This document shows, piece by piece, positions 1 through 10,848 of a stretch of 64,000 bases of DNA. This DNA comes from Halomonas shengliensis (GTDB lineage: Bacteria; Pseudomonadota; Gammaproteobacteria; Pseudomonadales; Halomonadaceae). A model generated the notes under the pieces. The model had not been told where the DNA came from, did no database searches, and saw only the letters and a program-made list of their open reading frames with translations. Location: contig NZ_FNIV01000012.1 in NCBI RefSeq assembly GCF_900104135.1, positions 33,535-97,534 of the forward strand, written 5' to 3'. The position numbers and the translations under genes are program-made. Every line of letters begins with the position of its first letter. Positions within the stretch are counted from its first letter, which is position 1.

Positions 1-3000
1 GCGGTCGTCGAGCAGGCCGTCGAACTCGCTCTTGGCGCACTCGGGGTTGTCGCGCAGCGCCTGGAGGCGGTAGCTGGTCTCGGCCCAGGTGCGCTGGGCC
101 AGCAGCCGGGTGGTCTCCAGCAGCGGTTCCTCGAAGAGGGTGACGCGCACCTGGTCGTCGTAGCGCGGCCGGGCGATGACGCCACAGGTCTCGATGCCGG
201 CGGCGGCGAACTGGGCCAGCACCTCCTCGGTGTGTTCGCGGTTGACCTGGATCACCGCCCCCAGCTCCTCGGCGAACAGCGCGTTGAACGCCTCCACCGG
301 CTCGTCCACCAGCCAGTCGAGCTTGATCTCGAGCCCGGCGTGGGCGGCGAAGGCCATCTCCAGCAGGGTCACCAGCAGGCCGCCGTCGCTGCGGTCGTGG
401 TAGGCGAGCAGCTTGCCCTCGGCGTTGAGGCCCTGGATCACCGCGAAGAAGGCCTTGAGGTCCTCGGGGTCATCGAGGTCCGGGCAGGCGTCGCCCACCT
501 GGCCATAGACCTGGGCCAGCGCCGAGCCACCCAGGCGATTCTGCCCCTCGCCCAGGTCGATCAGGATCAGGTCGGACTCGTCCTGCTCCAAGTTGATCTG
601 GGGGGTCAGGGTCTGCAGGGCATCGGTGACCGGCGCGAAGCCGGTGACGGTGAGGGAGAGCGGCGCGGTGACGCTTTTCTCCTCGACCTCGCCCTTGCCT
701 TCACCCGAGCCGTTCTCCTCCTGCCAGGCGGTGCGCATGGACATGGAGTCCTTGCCCACCGGGATGGCGATGCCCAGCGCCGGACAGAGCTCCATGCCTA
801 CCGCATGCACGGCGTCATACAGCGCCTGGTTCTCGCCGGGGTGGTCCGCCGCGCTCATCCAGTTGGCGGAGAGCTTGATGTCGCCGAGTGCCGCGATGGG
901 AGCGGCGGCCAGGTTGGTGATCGCCTCGGCCACCGCCAGGCGGGCGCTGGCGGCGGGGTCGATCAGCGCCACCGGCGGGCGCTCGCCCATGGCCATGGCC
1001 TCGCCGGCGTGGGTGTCGAAGCTGGCCGTGGTCACGGCGACATCGGCCACCGGCACCTGCCAGGGACCCACCATCTGATCGCGGGCCACCTGCCCGGTGA
1101 TGGAGCGGTCGCCGATGGTGATCAGGAAGCTCTTGGAGGCCACCGCGGGCAGCCGCAGCACCCGGTCCATGGCCTCGCGCAGGTCGAGGTTGTCGAGCAT
1201 CACGCCGGGCATCTCGGTAGCCTGGCGCGCGAACTCCCGGGTCATCTTCGGCGGCTTGCCGAACAGCACGCTCATCGGCAGGTCGACGGGCTGGCTCTCG
1301 AAGTGGCCGTCGCGGACCGCCAGGTGGTGGGCCTCGGTGGCCTCCCCCACCACCGCATAGGGGCAGCGCTCGCGGGCACAGAGGGCGTCGAAGGTGTCGA
1401 GGTCCTCCGCGGCCACGGCCAGCACGTAGCGCTCCTGGGCCTCGTTGCACCAGATCTCCAGCGGGCTCATCCCCGGCTCGGCGTTGGGCACCGCGCGCAG
1501 GTCGAACAGGCCGCCGCGCTCGCCATCCTTGACCAGCTCCGGCAGGGCATTGGAGAGCCCGCCGGCCCCCACGTCGTGGATGAAGCGGATGGGATTCGCC
1601 TCGCCCAGCGCCCAGCAGCGGTCGATCACCTCCTGGGCGCGGCGCTCGATCTCGGGGTTGCCGCGCTGCACCGAGGCGAAGTCCAGGTCGGCGCTGGAGG
1701 CGCCGGAGGCCATGGAGGAGGCCGCGCCGCCACCCAGGCCGATCAGCATGGCGGGGCCGCCCATCACGATCAGCTTGCCGCCGACGGGGATCTCGCCCTT
1801 CTGGACGTGGCCGTCGCGGATGTTGCCGTAGCCGCCGGCGAGCATGATCGGCTTGTGGAAGCCGCGGCGCTCGATGCCGTTGGGCCCCAGCACGTCCTGC
1901 TCGTAGGTGCGGAAGACGCCGGCCAGGTTGGGCCGGCCGAACTCGTTGTTGAAGGCCGCCCCCCCGATGGGGCCCTCGAGCATGATCTCGAGGGCCGAGA
2001 CGATGCGCTCGGGCTTGCCGTAGTCGAAGGCCTCCCAGGGCTGCACGAACTCGGGGATACGCAGGTTGGAGACGGTGAAGCCGGTGAGCCCCGCCTTGGG
2101 CTTGCCACCGATGCCGGTGGCGCCCTCGTCGCGAATCTCGCCGCCGGCGCCGGTGGCCGCGCCCGGATGGGGGGCGATGGCGGTGGGGTGGTTGTGGGTC
2201 TCCACCTTCATCAGGATCTGGATCGGCTCCTCGACGGCGGCGTAGCGGGCGCGCTCGTCCGCGCGGCCGGTCAGCGGCGCGGCGAAGAAGCGCGGCGCCG
2301 TGGCGCCCTCGATCACCGCGGCGTTGTCGCTGTAGGCGGAGAGGATCTTACCCGGGGAGGCCTGGTGGGTGTTCTTGATCATCTTGAACAGCGAGAGAGG
2401 CTGCGCCTCGCCGTCGATCACCCAGTCGGCATTGAAGATCTTGTGGCGGCAGTGCTCGGAGTTCGCCTGGGCGAACATCATCAGCTCGACGTCGGTGGGG
2501 TTGCGGCCCAGGTCACGGAAGGCCTCCACCAGGTAGTCGACCTCGTCCTCGGCCAGCGCCAGCCCCAGCTCGACGTTGGCGGTGGCCAGCGCCTCGCGCC
2601 CCCCCTCGAGGATATCGACGCTGCCCAGCGGCGCAGGCTGGTGGCGCTCGAACAGCTTGGCGGCGTCGCTGGCATCGCTGAGCACCGTCTCGGTCATGCG
2701 GTCGTGGAGGGTGGACTCGATGCGCGCGAAGGCCTTCTCGGAGAGCATGCCCTTGAGCTTCACCCGGTAGGCGATGCCGCGCTCGATGCGACGGATCTTC
2801 GCCAGGCCGCAGCTGTGGGCGATATCGGTGGCCTTGGAGGACCAGGGCGACTGGGTGCCGATGCGCGGCACCACCAGGAACAGCTGCCCCTCGCCGCTCG
2901 CCTCGCTCAGGCCCTGGTGGGCGCCGTAGTCGAGCAGCCGCGCCAGCACCGCCGCTTCGTCGTCGGAGAGCTCGCCGTCATGGTCGACGAAGTGCACGTA

Positions 3001-3105
3001 CTCCGCCGAGAGCGCGGCGACATCGCCCACGGCGTCGTGCAGGGCGGCCAGCAGCTTGGCATGACGGAAGGCGGAGAGGGCGGGGGCGCCGCGCAGTTCG
3101 AGCAT
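1..3105 (-). CDS. purL: Phosphoribosylformylglycinamidine synthase (FGAM synthase), 3' end cut by the window
   Basis: Fourth step of purine synthesis: converts FGAR, glutamine and ATP to FGAM in the cytoplasm. The reverse strand is open for 1035 codons from an ATG at 3105 ([14 protein letters not shown]) to the left edge. It shows the N-terminal PurS-like part, the linker, and the ATP-binding synthase core ([52 protein letters not shown]). Proteobacterial PurL is about 1300 residues, so the C-terminal glutaminase domain of about 260 residues lies outside the window. AGAGG about 9 bases and AGGA directly before the ATG are possible ribosome sites. mltF starts divergently 166 bp away. The identification is firm; only the end is missing. 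Confidence 0.97.
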   Translation of the reverse strand, partial: MLELRGAPALSAFRHAKLLAALHDAVGDVAALSAEYVHFVDHDGELSDDEAAVLARLLDYGAHQGLSEASGEGQLFLVVPRIGTQSPWSSKATDIAHSCGLAKIRRIERGIAYRVKLKGMLSEKAFARIESTLHDRMTETVLSDASDAAKLFERHQPAPLGSVDILEGGREALATANVELGLALAEDEVDYLVEAFRDLGRNPTDVELMMFAQANSEHCRHKIFNADWVIDGEAQPLSLFKMIKNTHQASPGKILSAYSDNAAVIEGATAPRFFAAPLTGRADERARYAAVEEPIQILMKVETHNHPTAIAPHPGAATGAGGEIRDEGATGIGGKPKAGLTGFTVSNLRIPEFVQPWEAFDYGKPERIVSALEIMLEGPIGGAAFNNEFGRPNLAGVFRTYEQDVLGPNGIERRGFHKPIMLAGGYGNIRDGHVQKGEIPVGGKLIVMGGPAMLIGLGGGAASSMASGASSADLDFASVQRGNPEIERRAQEVIDRCWALGEANPIRFIHDVGAGGLSNALPELVKDGERGGLFDLRAVPNAEPGMSPLEIWCNEAQERYVLAVAAEDLDTFDALCARERCPYAVVGEATEAHHLAVRDGHFESQPVDLPMSVLFGKPPKMTREFARQATEMPGVMLDNLDLREAMDRVLRLPAVASKSFLITIGDRSITGQVARDQMVGPWQVPVADVAVTTASFDTHAGEAMAMGERPPVALIDPAASARLAVAEAITNLAAAPIAALGDIKLSANWMSAADHPGENQALYDAVHAVGMELCPALGIAIPVGKDSMSMRTAWQEENGSGEGKGEVEEKSVTAPLSLTVTGFAPVTDALQTLTPQINLEQDESDLILIDLGEGQNRLGGSALAQVYGQVGDACPDLDDPEDLKAFFAVIQGLNAEGKLLAYHDRSDGGLLVTLLEMAFAAHAGLEIKLDWLVDEPVEAFNALFAEELGAVIQVNREHTEEVLAQFAAAGIETCGVIARPRYDDQVRVTLFEEPLLETTRLLAQRTWAETSYRLQALRDNPECAKSEFDGLLDDR

Positions 3106-3271
3106 ATCCTGGAGCCTCTGGATTTCATCGGGATCGGGGCCGCGGCCAGCGGCGAGGAGCGCACATGATACTGGAAAGGCCGTGGGGGAAGAAATCGAGG
3201 GCGGCGCCGGACGGGTGACAGCCGTGGCGGGGCTTTGTATCGTGAAGGGCCTCATCCCGGCCCGTCATCGC

Positions 3272-4699
3272 ATGCCCTCGACCCCGAACGCCCTGTCCGG
3301 GCGCCTGGCCATCCGCTTGCTGGCGCTCATCGCCCTGTGCCTGTTGCCCGAGCCGCCGCGCTCCGGGCCGGACGGGCTGCTCGAGGCGATCCGCGAGCGT
3401 GAGCTGCTCAGCGTGCACACCCGCAACACCCCCACCACCTTCTACGAGGGGCGCGAGGGCCCCACCGGCTTCGAGTACGAGCTGATGCGTCGCTTCGCCG
3501 GGCAACTGGGCGTCAGCCTCACCCTTCGCGCCGACCACCATATCGAGAGTGCCCTCGCCGCGGTGCGCCAGCAGGGGGACATGGCTGCCGCCGCGCTGCC
3601 CCTGGAGCCCGGTCGGCCCGGGGTGATCTTCAGCCGGCCGATCATCGCGCTGGAGCCGGTGGTGGTCTATCGCCGCGGCCTGCCCCCGGTGGAGGACCCC
3701 GGGTCGCTCGTCGGCCTGGCCATCGGCACCATCGCCGGCGCCGGCACCGGCCGGGTCCTGGCGGAGGTGAAACGGGAGCTCCCCGCGCTCGAGTGGGTGG
3801 ACTCCGCCGAGGTGGAGGTCGCCGAGCTGCTGGGCATGGTGGAGGATGGCGAACTCGACGCGGCGGTGCTCTACGACCACCAGTTTCGCCTCAATCGCCT
3901 GTTCTTCCCGGGCGTGGAGCGCGGCTTTCCCCTCGGCGACCCGCTCTCCATGGCCTGGGCCTTCCCTGCCGAGGGGGGGCTGGCACTCGCCGAGGCGGCC
4001 AATCGCTTCCTCGCCGGGCTGCGCGAGAGCGGCGAGCTCGACGCCCTGGTGGCACGCTACTTCGGCCACGACGACTACCTGGAGTACGTCGGCACCCGCA
4101 CCTTCCTCGACCACGTGGAGGCGCGCCTGCCCGACTACGCCGCGCTGTTCCGCGAGGCCGCCCGGGCGACCGACTTCGACTGGAAGCTGCTCGCCGCGGT
4201 GGGCTATCAGGAGTCGCACTGGGACCCCCTTGCCACCTCCCCCACCGGGGTGCGCGGGCTGATGATGCTGACCAACGCCACCGCCGGCGACCTCGGGGTC
4301 GACGACCGCCTCGACCCGGCCCAGAGCATCCACGGCGGCGCCCGCTACCTGCGCCAGCTTCACGAGCGGCTGCCCGACTCGATCCAGGGCGACGATCGCC
4401 TCTACATGGCCATGGCCGCCTACAATGTGGGGCTCGGCCACCTCTACGACGCCCGGCGCATCACCGAGACCCGCGGCGGCGACCCCGACCGCTGGCGCGA
4501 CGTGCGCGAGTCGTTGCCCCTGCTCCAGGAGCGCGAGTGGCACAGCCAGACCCGATACGGCTACGCCCGCGGCGGCGAGCCGGTGCTCTACGTGCGCAAC
4601 ATCCGCCGCTACTACGAGATACTGAGCTACGTGGAGCGCAGCCGGCGCCAGTTCCCGCTGCTCGACACCCGGGCCCGCGATCCCGAGCCGAGCGGCTGA
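3272..4699 (+). CDS. mltF: Membrane-bound lytic murein transglycosylase F
   Basis: Periplasmic or outer-membrane-facing enzyme that cleaves the MurNAc-GlcNAc bond of peptidoglycan with formation of 1,6-anhydro ends. At 475 residues it has a hydrophobic N-terminal segment ([13 protein letters not shown]), a solute-binding-protein family 3 domain (about residues 45-270), then a C-terminal SLT domain with the catalytic glutamate E314 in YQESHWDP and the motifs [14 protein letters not shown] and [10 protein letters not shown]. This order is that of MltF. The ATG at 3272 is chosen because it places the hydrophobic segment at the N terminus; the frame is open 30 codons further upstream without a signal. 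No lipobox cysteine is obvious. Confidence 0.94.
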   Translation: MPSTPNALSGRLAIRLLALIALCLLPEPPRSGPDGLLEAIRERELLSVHTRNTPTTFYEGREGPTGFEYELMRRFAGQLGVSLTLRADHHIESALAAVRQQGDMAAAALPLEPGRPGVIFSRPIIALEPVVVYRRGLPPVEDPGSLVGLAIGTIAGAGTGRVLAEVKRELPALEWVDSAEVEVAELLGMVEDGELDAAVLYDHQFRLNRLFFPGVERGFPLGDPLSMAWAFPAEGGLALAEAANRFLAGLRESGELDALVARYFGHDDYLEYVGTRTFLDHVEARLPDYAALFREAARATDFDWKLLAAVGYQESHWDPLATSPTGVRGLMMLTNATAGDLGVDDRLDPAQSIHGGARYLRQLHERLPDSIQGDDRLYMAMAAYNVGLGHLYDARRITETRGGDPDRWRDVRESLPLLQEREWHSQTRYGYARGGEPVLYVRNIRRYYEILSYVERSRRQFPLLDTRARDPEPSG

Positions 4700-4708
4700 G
4701 CGCCCCGC

Positions 4709-6050
<1,342 letters not shown>

Positions 6051-6085
6051 CCGCGACGCCCCGCCGGCGCTACCATGCCCGCCAG

Positions 6086-6161
6086 GCCGCAATAGCTCAG
6101 TTGGTAGAGCAACGCACTCGTAATGCGTAGGTCGGAGGTTCGACTCCTCTTTGCGGCACCA
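6086..6161 (+). tRNA. tRNA-Thr (anticodon CGT)
   Basis: A complete cloverleaf can be folded: acceptor GCCGCAA (6086-6092) with TTGCGGC (6151-6157), D stem GCTC/GAGC, anticodon stem ACGCA/TGCGT with loop CTCGTAA and anticodon CGT at 6119-6121, T arm GGAGG-TTCGACT-CCTCT, discriminator A and encoded CCA (6159-6161). The anticodon reads ACG (threonine). Confidence 0.96.
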
Positions 6162-6173
6162 AGATCACATAGC

Positions 6174-6211
6174 AAGACGGCCACCGGCGACAGGATCGCG
6201 GTGGCCGTCTT
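6174..6211 (+). terminator. Hairpin terminator after tRNA-Thr
   Basis: A perfect 13-bp inverted repeat, AAGACGGCCACCG (6174-6186) and CGGTGGCCGTCTT (6199-6211), with a 12-base loop begins 12 bases after the tRNA CCA end. The T tract is short (TCTT), so termination strength is uncertain, but the position fits the end of the tRNA transcript. Confidence 0.75.
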
Positions 6212-6330
6212 GCGTCTGCCCCGAAGCGCCTGCTTCGAGACGTCGCCGCGCCGAGCCGGTATGCTGCCCCCAAGGAGCCTGCCGGGTTTGACCGATCGTA
6301 GCGAGAGATTCGGATTTCGAGACAAGCTTA

Positions 6331-6376
6331 TCGATCTGATGAGGCGAATAGCTGGCTATTTAACGAATCAGATCGA
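6331..6376. repeat. Nested inverted repeat in the tRNA-Thr to GGDEF/EAL gap
   Basis: The 311-base gap between the tRNA and the next gene is AT-richer than its surroundings. It holds an outer 10-bp perfect inverted repeat, TCGATCTGAT (6331-6340) and ATCAGATCGA (6367-6376). Inside it is a second 6-bp repeat, AATAGC (6347-6352) and GCTATT (6355-6360), separated by TG. The two single-stranded segments between the stems are both six bases, so the fold is symmetrical. It could be an operator, a cruciform or a structured leader of the downstream gene. No other feature is recognisable in the gap apart from the tRNA terminator. Confidence 0.6.
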
Positions 6377-6472
6377 ATAACATTGGCCGAAAGACCGGAT
6401 CTTGCAGTCGATCAGTGTTAAGCCCGGCAGGCTCCCAAGCATGGACCGTCGCGCAGGAGCCCTACCATCGGC

Positions 6473-9400
6473 ATGTCAGGCCCCTCCTCCCTCCGCTTCC
6501 CCGGCTGGCTGTGGCTGATCGCCCTGGCCGGCCTCCTGCTGTCGCTGGCCAGCGCCCAGCAGGCACGCCGCGATGCCGAGGCCGAGACCCTGCAGCGGCT
6601 CGCCTTCAGCGCCGACCAGGTGGCACTGCGCGTCGAGGAGCGCCTGGCCGCCTATGCGCTGATCCTGCGCGGCGCCTCGGCGCTGTTCGACGCCTCGGAG
6701 ACGGTGGACCGCGGCGAGTGGCGCACCTTCGCCCGCCAGCTGCAGGCCTCGGCGCTGCTGAGCAACATCGAGGGCATCGGCTTCGCCCGCCACGTGCCGG
6801 CCGAGGCGCGCGCCGCCTATCGGGAGGCGATGCGTGCCGAGGGCTTCGGCGACTACGCCATCACCCCCGCCGGCCAGCGCGAGGCCTATGGGCCGGTCCA
6901 CTTCATCGAGCCCTTCGCCGGCCGCAACCGCCGCGCCCTAGGCTACGACATGTTCGCCGAGCCCACCCGGCACGCCGCCATGGCTCGCGCCCGGGACACC
7001 GGCCAGGCCACCCTGAGCGGGCGCGTCACCCTGGTCACCGAGCAGGGCGAGCCCCAGCCGGCCACCCTGCTCTACCTGCCTGTCTATCGCCGCGACCTGC
7101 CGCAGGAGAGCGTCGCCGAGCGGCGTGCGGCGCTGCTCGGCTGGGTCTACATGCCATTTCGCATGCACGACCTGATGGCCGGCATCCTGGCTGGCCGGGA
7201 CTGGAGCGACGGGGAGCCGCTGACCCTGCACCTCCACGAGGTGGCGGGCGACACCCGGGGCGAGCGGCTCTATGCCAGCGACCCCGAGCCCGTACCCGCC
7301 TCGGACTTCCGTCAGGCGCGCGACATCCAGGCCGCCGGCCAGACCTGGCGGCTGACCCTGCGCCACCGCTCGCCCTCGACGGCGGCCGACCTCACCGCCG
7401 CGGGATGGCGCCTGGCCGGGGGCCTCGCGCTGACCTTCCTGCTCTGCGCCCTGCTCGCCTCGCTGCTGGGTACCCGGGCCCGGGCACTGAGCATGTCCCA
7501 GGCGCTGACCCGCACCATCCGCCAGCGCGAGGCCCAGCTGGAGAAGGCCGTCGAGCGCCTGCGCACCATCGCCGCGCGCATCCCCGGGGTGGTCTACGAG
7601 TATCGCCTGATGCCTGGCGGGCGCTCCTGCTTCCCCTATGCCAGCGAGGGCATGCGCCAGGTCTACGGCGTGGCCCCGGAGCGGGTGCGCGAGGATGCCA
7701 CCCCGGTCTTCACCACCATTCACCCCGAGGATCGCGACGCCGTGGCCGTCTCCATCGCCCGCTCCGCCGAGACCCTCGCCCCCTGGCGCCAGGAGTACCG
7801 GGTGCAACTGCCGGACGGGCAAGCCAAGTGGCTGTTCGGCGACGCCCTGCCCCACGCCGAGGCCGACGGCGCCGTCTCCTGGTACGGGGTGATCACCGAC
7901 ATCACCGAGCGCAAGCGGGCGGAGGCCGCCCTGCACGCCGCGCACCTCGAGACCCGGCGCTTCCGCGAGGCCCTCGACCACGTCGGCTCCTACATCTACA
8001 TGAAGGATCGCGAGCACCGCTACACCTACGCCAACCGCGCCACCCTGGAGCTGTTCGGCTGCGACGCCGAGGCGCTGGTAGGCTGCGAGGACGCCGACTT
8101 CTTCAGCAGCGACACCGTGGCGCACCTCCACGCCCTGGACCGCCGGGTCCTGGCCGGCGAGCAGACCACCGAGGAGGTGGTCACCCGCGACGCCGAGGGC
8201 GCCCGTCGGGTCTACCTGGAGATCAAGACGCCGATCCGCGACGGCGAGGCGATCGTCGGCCTGCTGGGCATCTCCAGCGACATCACCCTGATCAAGGAGC
8301 ACGAGCGCCAGCTGGAGTACCTGGCCCACTACGACGCCCTCACCGGCCTGCCCAACCGGGTGTTGCTCGCCGACCGCCTGGGCCAGGCCATGGCCCACGA
8401 GCAGCGCCTGGGGCGCCGCCTGGCCGTGGTCTACCTGGACCTCGATGGCTTCAAGTCCATCAACGACCGCTTCGGCCACGCCGCCGGCGACCACCTGCTG
8501 GTGTCCCTGGCTCAGCGGCTGCGCGAGGTGATTCGCGAGGGGGATACCCTGTCGCGGCTGGGGGGCGACGAGTTCGTGGCGGTGCTGGTGGACCTCACCG
8601 ACCCGCGCCTCGTCGAGCCCCTGCTGCGCCGCCTGCTCGAGGTGGCCGCCCAGCCGGTGTGGTACGAGGGGCAGCGCCTGGCGGTGGGCGCCAGTCTTGG
8701 GGTCACCTTCTATCCCCAGGCGGAGGGCATCGAGGCCGACCAGCTACTGCGCCAGGCCGACCAGGCGATGTACCAGGCCAAGCTGGCGGGCAAGGGGCGC
8801 TACCACCTCTTCGACCCGGAACACGACCGTTCGGTACGCAGCCACCACGAGAGCCTGGAGCGTCTGCAGCAGGCGCTGGCGCGGGAGGAGTTCGTGCTCC
8901 ACTACCAGCCCAAGGTCAACCTGCGCTCCGGCGAGGTGATCGGGGTCGAGGCGCTGGTGCGCTGGCAGCACCCCGAGCGCGGCCTGCTCCCCCCGGGGGA
9001 GTTCCTGCCGGTGATCGAGGAGCACGCCCTCACCGAGGCGCTGGGCGAGTGGGTGATCCGCCGCGCCCTGGCCCAGGCCGCCGCCTGGCGTCGGGAGGGG
9101 CTCGGCCTGCCGGTGAGCGTCAACATGGCCGCCCGCCACCTGCGCCAGCGCGAGTTCCCCGAGCGCCTGGCGGCGCTGCTGGTGGAGCAGCCGGACCTGC
9201 CCGCCGGCAGCCTGGAGCTGGAGATCCTCGAGACCAGCGCCCTGGGCGACCTGGCGCAGGTCACCGAGCTGCTGGAGGCGTGCCGGCGCCTCGGGGTGCA
9301 GGTCTCGCTGGACGACTTCGGTACCGGCTACTCGTCGCTCACCTACCTCAAGCGGCTGCCCGCGGGCACCGTGAAGATCGACCAGAGCTTCGTGCGCGAC

Positions 9401-9964
9401 CTCCTCGACGCCCCCGAGGACCTCAAGATACTGGCCGGGGTGCTGGGACTGGCCGAGGCCTTCGAGCGCCAGGTGATCGCCGAGGGGGTGGAGACCCTGG
9501 AGCACGGCCAGCTGCTGCTGCGGCTGGGCTGCGAACTGGGCCAGGGCTACGGCATCGCCCGCCCCATGCCGGCGGCGGAGGTCCCGGGCTGGTGCGCCGG
9601 ATGGCACCCGCCAGCGGTGTGGGCCGGGCAGGCACCGCTGGCGCCCAGCCGGCTGCCGCTGCTCACCGCCGAGGTAGAGCATCGCGCCTGGTGCCGCCAG
9701 CTGCACCATGCCCTGGCGGCGGGCAGCGGCGTGGCGGCTTTGCCGCTGGCGCGCCCCCACTGCCGCTTCTGCGACTGGCTGGCCCTCGACCACGGCGATG
9801 CCCTGCCCGACCTCGGCCGGCTCCGCGCGCTGCACCGGGAGGCGCACGCCCTGGTGGCACGGCTGATCGAGGAGGGGGCAGGCGACGCCGCCGAGGCGCA
9901 CCGCACCCTCGATGAGGCGTGTGCGGTGCTGCTGGCGGAGATCGAGCGCCTGCTCACGCCCTGA
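6473..9964 (+). CDS. Membrane-anchored CHASE-PAS-PAS-GGDEF-EAL protein with C-terminal zinc-binding (CZB-like) domain
   Basis: Bifunctional candidate for making and breaking c-di-GMP, 1163 residues. Order: N-terminal membrane segment (about 10-28), periplasmic CHASE-like sensor (about 40-310), second membrane segment (about 315-340), two PAS domains (about 365-480 and 500-620), GGDEF with an intact signature at 697-701 and an RxxD product-inhibition site five residues before it, then EAL with E826-A-L and DDFGTGYSSL. After the EAL domain lies an extra segment with H1070, H1096-C1097, C1100, H1121 and H1125, spaced like a chemoreceptor zinc-binding (CZB) domain. Both catalytic domains look active. 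The ATG at 6473 has CAGGAG about 13 bases upstream. Confidence 0.88.
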   Translation: MSGPSSLRFPGWLWLIALAGLLLSLASAQQARRDAEAETLQRLAFSADQVALRVEERLAAYALILRGASALFDASETVDRGEWRTFARQLQASALLSNIEGIGFARHVPAEARAAYREAMRAEGFGDYAITPAGQREAYGPVHFIEPFAGRNRRALGYDMFAEPTRHAAMARARDTGQATLSGRVTLVTEQGEPQPATLLYLPVYRRDLPQESVAERRAALLGWVYMPFRMHDLMAGILAGRDWSDGEPLTLHLHEVAGDTRGERLYASDPEPVPASDFRQARDIQAAGQTWRLTLRHRSPSTAADLTAAGWRLAGGLALTFLLCALLASLLGTRARALSMSQALTRTIRQREAQLEKAVERLRTIAARIPGVVYEYRLMPGGRSCFPYASEGMRQVYGVAPERVREDATPVFTTIHPEDRDAVAVSIARSAETLAPWRQEYRVQLPDGQAKWLFGDALPHAEADGAVSWYGVITDITERKRAEAALHAAHLETRRFREALDHVGSYIYMKDREHRYTYANRATLELFGCDAEALVGCEDADFFSSDTVAHLHALDRRVLAGEQTTEEVVTRDAEGARRVYLEIKTPIRDGEAIVGLLGISSDITLIKEHERQLEYLAHYDALTGLPNRVLLADRLGQAMAHEQRLGRRLAVVYLDLDGFKSINDRFGHAAGDHLLVSLAQRLREVIREGDTLSRLGGDEFVAVLVDLTDPRLVEPLLRRLLEVAAQPVWYEGQRLAVGASLGVTFYPQAEGIEADQLLRQADQAMYQAKLAGKGRYHLFDPEHDRSVRSHHESLERLQQALAREEFVLHYQPKVNLRSGEVIGVEALVRWQHPERGLLPPGEFLPVIEEHALTEALGEWVIRRALAQAAAWRREGLGLPVSVNMAARHLRQREFPERLAALLVEQPDLPAGSLELEILETSALGDLAQVTELLEACRRLGVQVSLDDFGTGYSSLTYLKRLPAGTVKIDQSFVRDLLDAPEDLKILAGVLGLAEAFERQVIAEGVETLEHGQLLLRLGCELGQGYGIARPMPAAEVPGWCAGWHPPAVWAGQAPLAPSRLPLLTAEVEHRAWCRQLHHALAAGSGVAALPLARPHCRFCDWLALDHGDALPDLGRLRALHREAHALVARLIEEGAGDAAEAHRTLDEACAVLLAEIERLLTP

Positions 9965-9985
9965 GCGGGCGCCTCAGGATGGGGG

Positions 9986-10738
9986 TCAGGACTTGCCGGC
10001 GGTGAAGCCGCCGTCGACCATCAGGGTGGTGCCGGTGATGAAGCTCGCCTCGTCGCTGGCCAGGAACAGGAAGGCGTTGGCGACCTCCTCCGGGCGACCC
10101 AGCCGCGCCATGGGGTGCAGGGAAATCAGCCCCTGCAGCAGCTCGTCGTCCAGCGCCGCGAGCAGCGGGGTGTCGATGTAGCCCGGTCCGATGGCGTTGA
10201 CCCGCACCCCCTTCGGGGCGGCCTCGATACCCAGGGTGCGGGTCATGTTGACCACCCCGCCCTTGGCCGCGGTGTAGGCGGCGGTCTGGGACTGCCCCAT
10301 CATGCCGAGGATGGAGGCGCAGTTGACGATGCTGCCGCTGCCCTGGCGATACATCACCCGCAGCGCCGCCCGGGCCACCCGGAAGACCCCGTTGAGGTTG
10401 ATGTCGATGACGCGCAGGAAGTCGTCGTCGCTCACCTCGTCGGAGGGGGCGATGCCGCCGATGCCGGCGTTGTTGAACACCGCATCCACGCCGCCGAGCT
10501 CGTCGACGGTCTCCGCGAAGAGGCGGTCCACCTGGGCGGTGTCGGTGACGTCACACGCCTTGAACAGGCAGCGTCCGGCGTAGCGGCCGTCGAGCGCCGC
10601 CGCCCGGGCCGCCCCCTCGCCGCCCTCCAGGTCGGCGATCACCACGCTGGCCCCCTCTTCGAGGCAGCGCTCCACGCTGGCCAGGCCGATGCCGCTGGCG
10701 CCGCCGGTGACGATGACGTTCTTGCCCTTCATTCGCAT
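9986..10738 (-). CDS. SDR-family NAD(P)-dependent oxidoreductase
   Basis: Classical short-chain dehydrogenase, 250 residues, cytoplasmic. Rossmann motif TGGASGIG (11-18), NNAG (89-92), and the catalytic set S142, Y155 and K159 (YTAAK) are all present. The C-terminal pattern (GRPEEVANAFLFLASDEASFITG) is typical of 3-oxoacyl-ACP-reductase-like and sugar or alcohol dehydrogenases; the substrate cannot be told. GAGGA lies about 8 bases before the ATG at 10738. It is convergent with the GGDEF/EAL gene and downstream of umuC with a 110-base gap, so probably a separate unit. Confidence 0.9.
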   Translation of the reverse strand: MRMKGKNVIVTGGASGIGLASVERCLEEGASVVIADLEGGEGAARAAALDGRYAGRCLFKACDVTDTAQVDRLFAETVDELGGVDAVFNNAGIGGIAPSDEVSDDDFLRVIDINLNGVFRVARAALRVMYRQGSGSIVNCASILGMMGQSQTAAYTAAKGGVVNMTRTLGIEAAPKGVRVNAIGPGYIDTPLLAALDDELLQGLISLHPMARLGRPEEVANAFLFLASDEASFITGTTLMVDGGFTAGKS

Positions 10739-10848
10739 GCGATCTTCCTCTGGTCTGGGGGCACGGCGCCCTGCCGTGCCCTGGCGCCCCCAGTGTAGCC
10801 AACCCCGCGCCTCCGGCGGGTGACTTTCCCTTGAGGACGAGCGGCGTG

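Noticed and set aside
232..3168. A long open plus-strand frame of about 980 codons opposite purL
   Set aside because: Its product is a Leu/Gly/His/Gln/Val-rich string with no domain. It is the antisense shadow of purL in a high-GC genome, and purL on the other strand is unmistakable.
6331..6376. The nested inverted repeat as a rho-independent terminator
   Set aside because: There is no T tract on either strand and the tRNA already has a terminator at 6174-6211.
6415..9915. A second plus-strand frame over the first GGDEF/EAL gene
   Set aside because: It encodes Arg/Pro/Gly-rich sequence without motifs, while the +1 frame carries intact PAS, GGDEF and EAL signatures.
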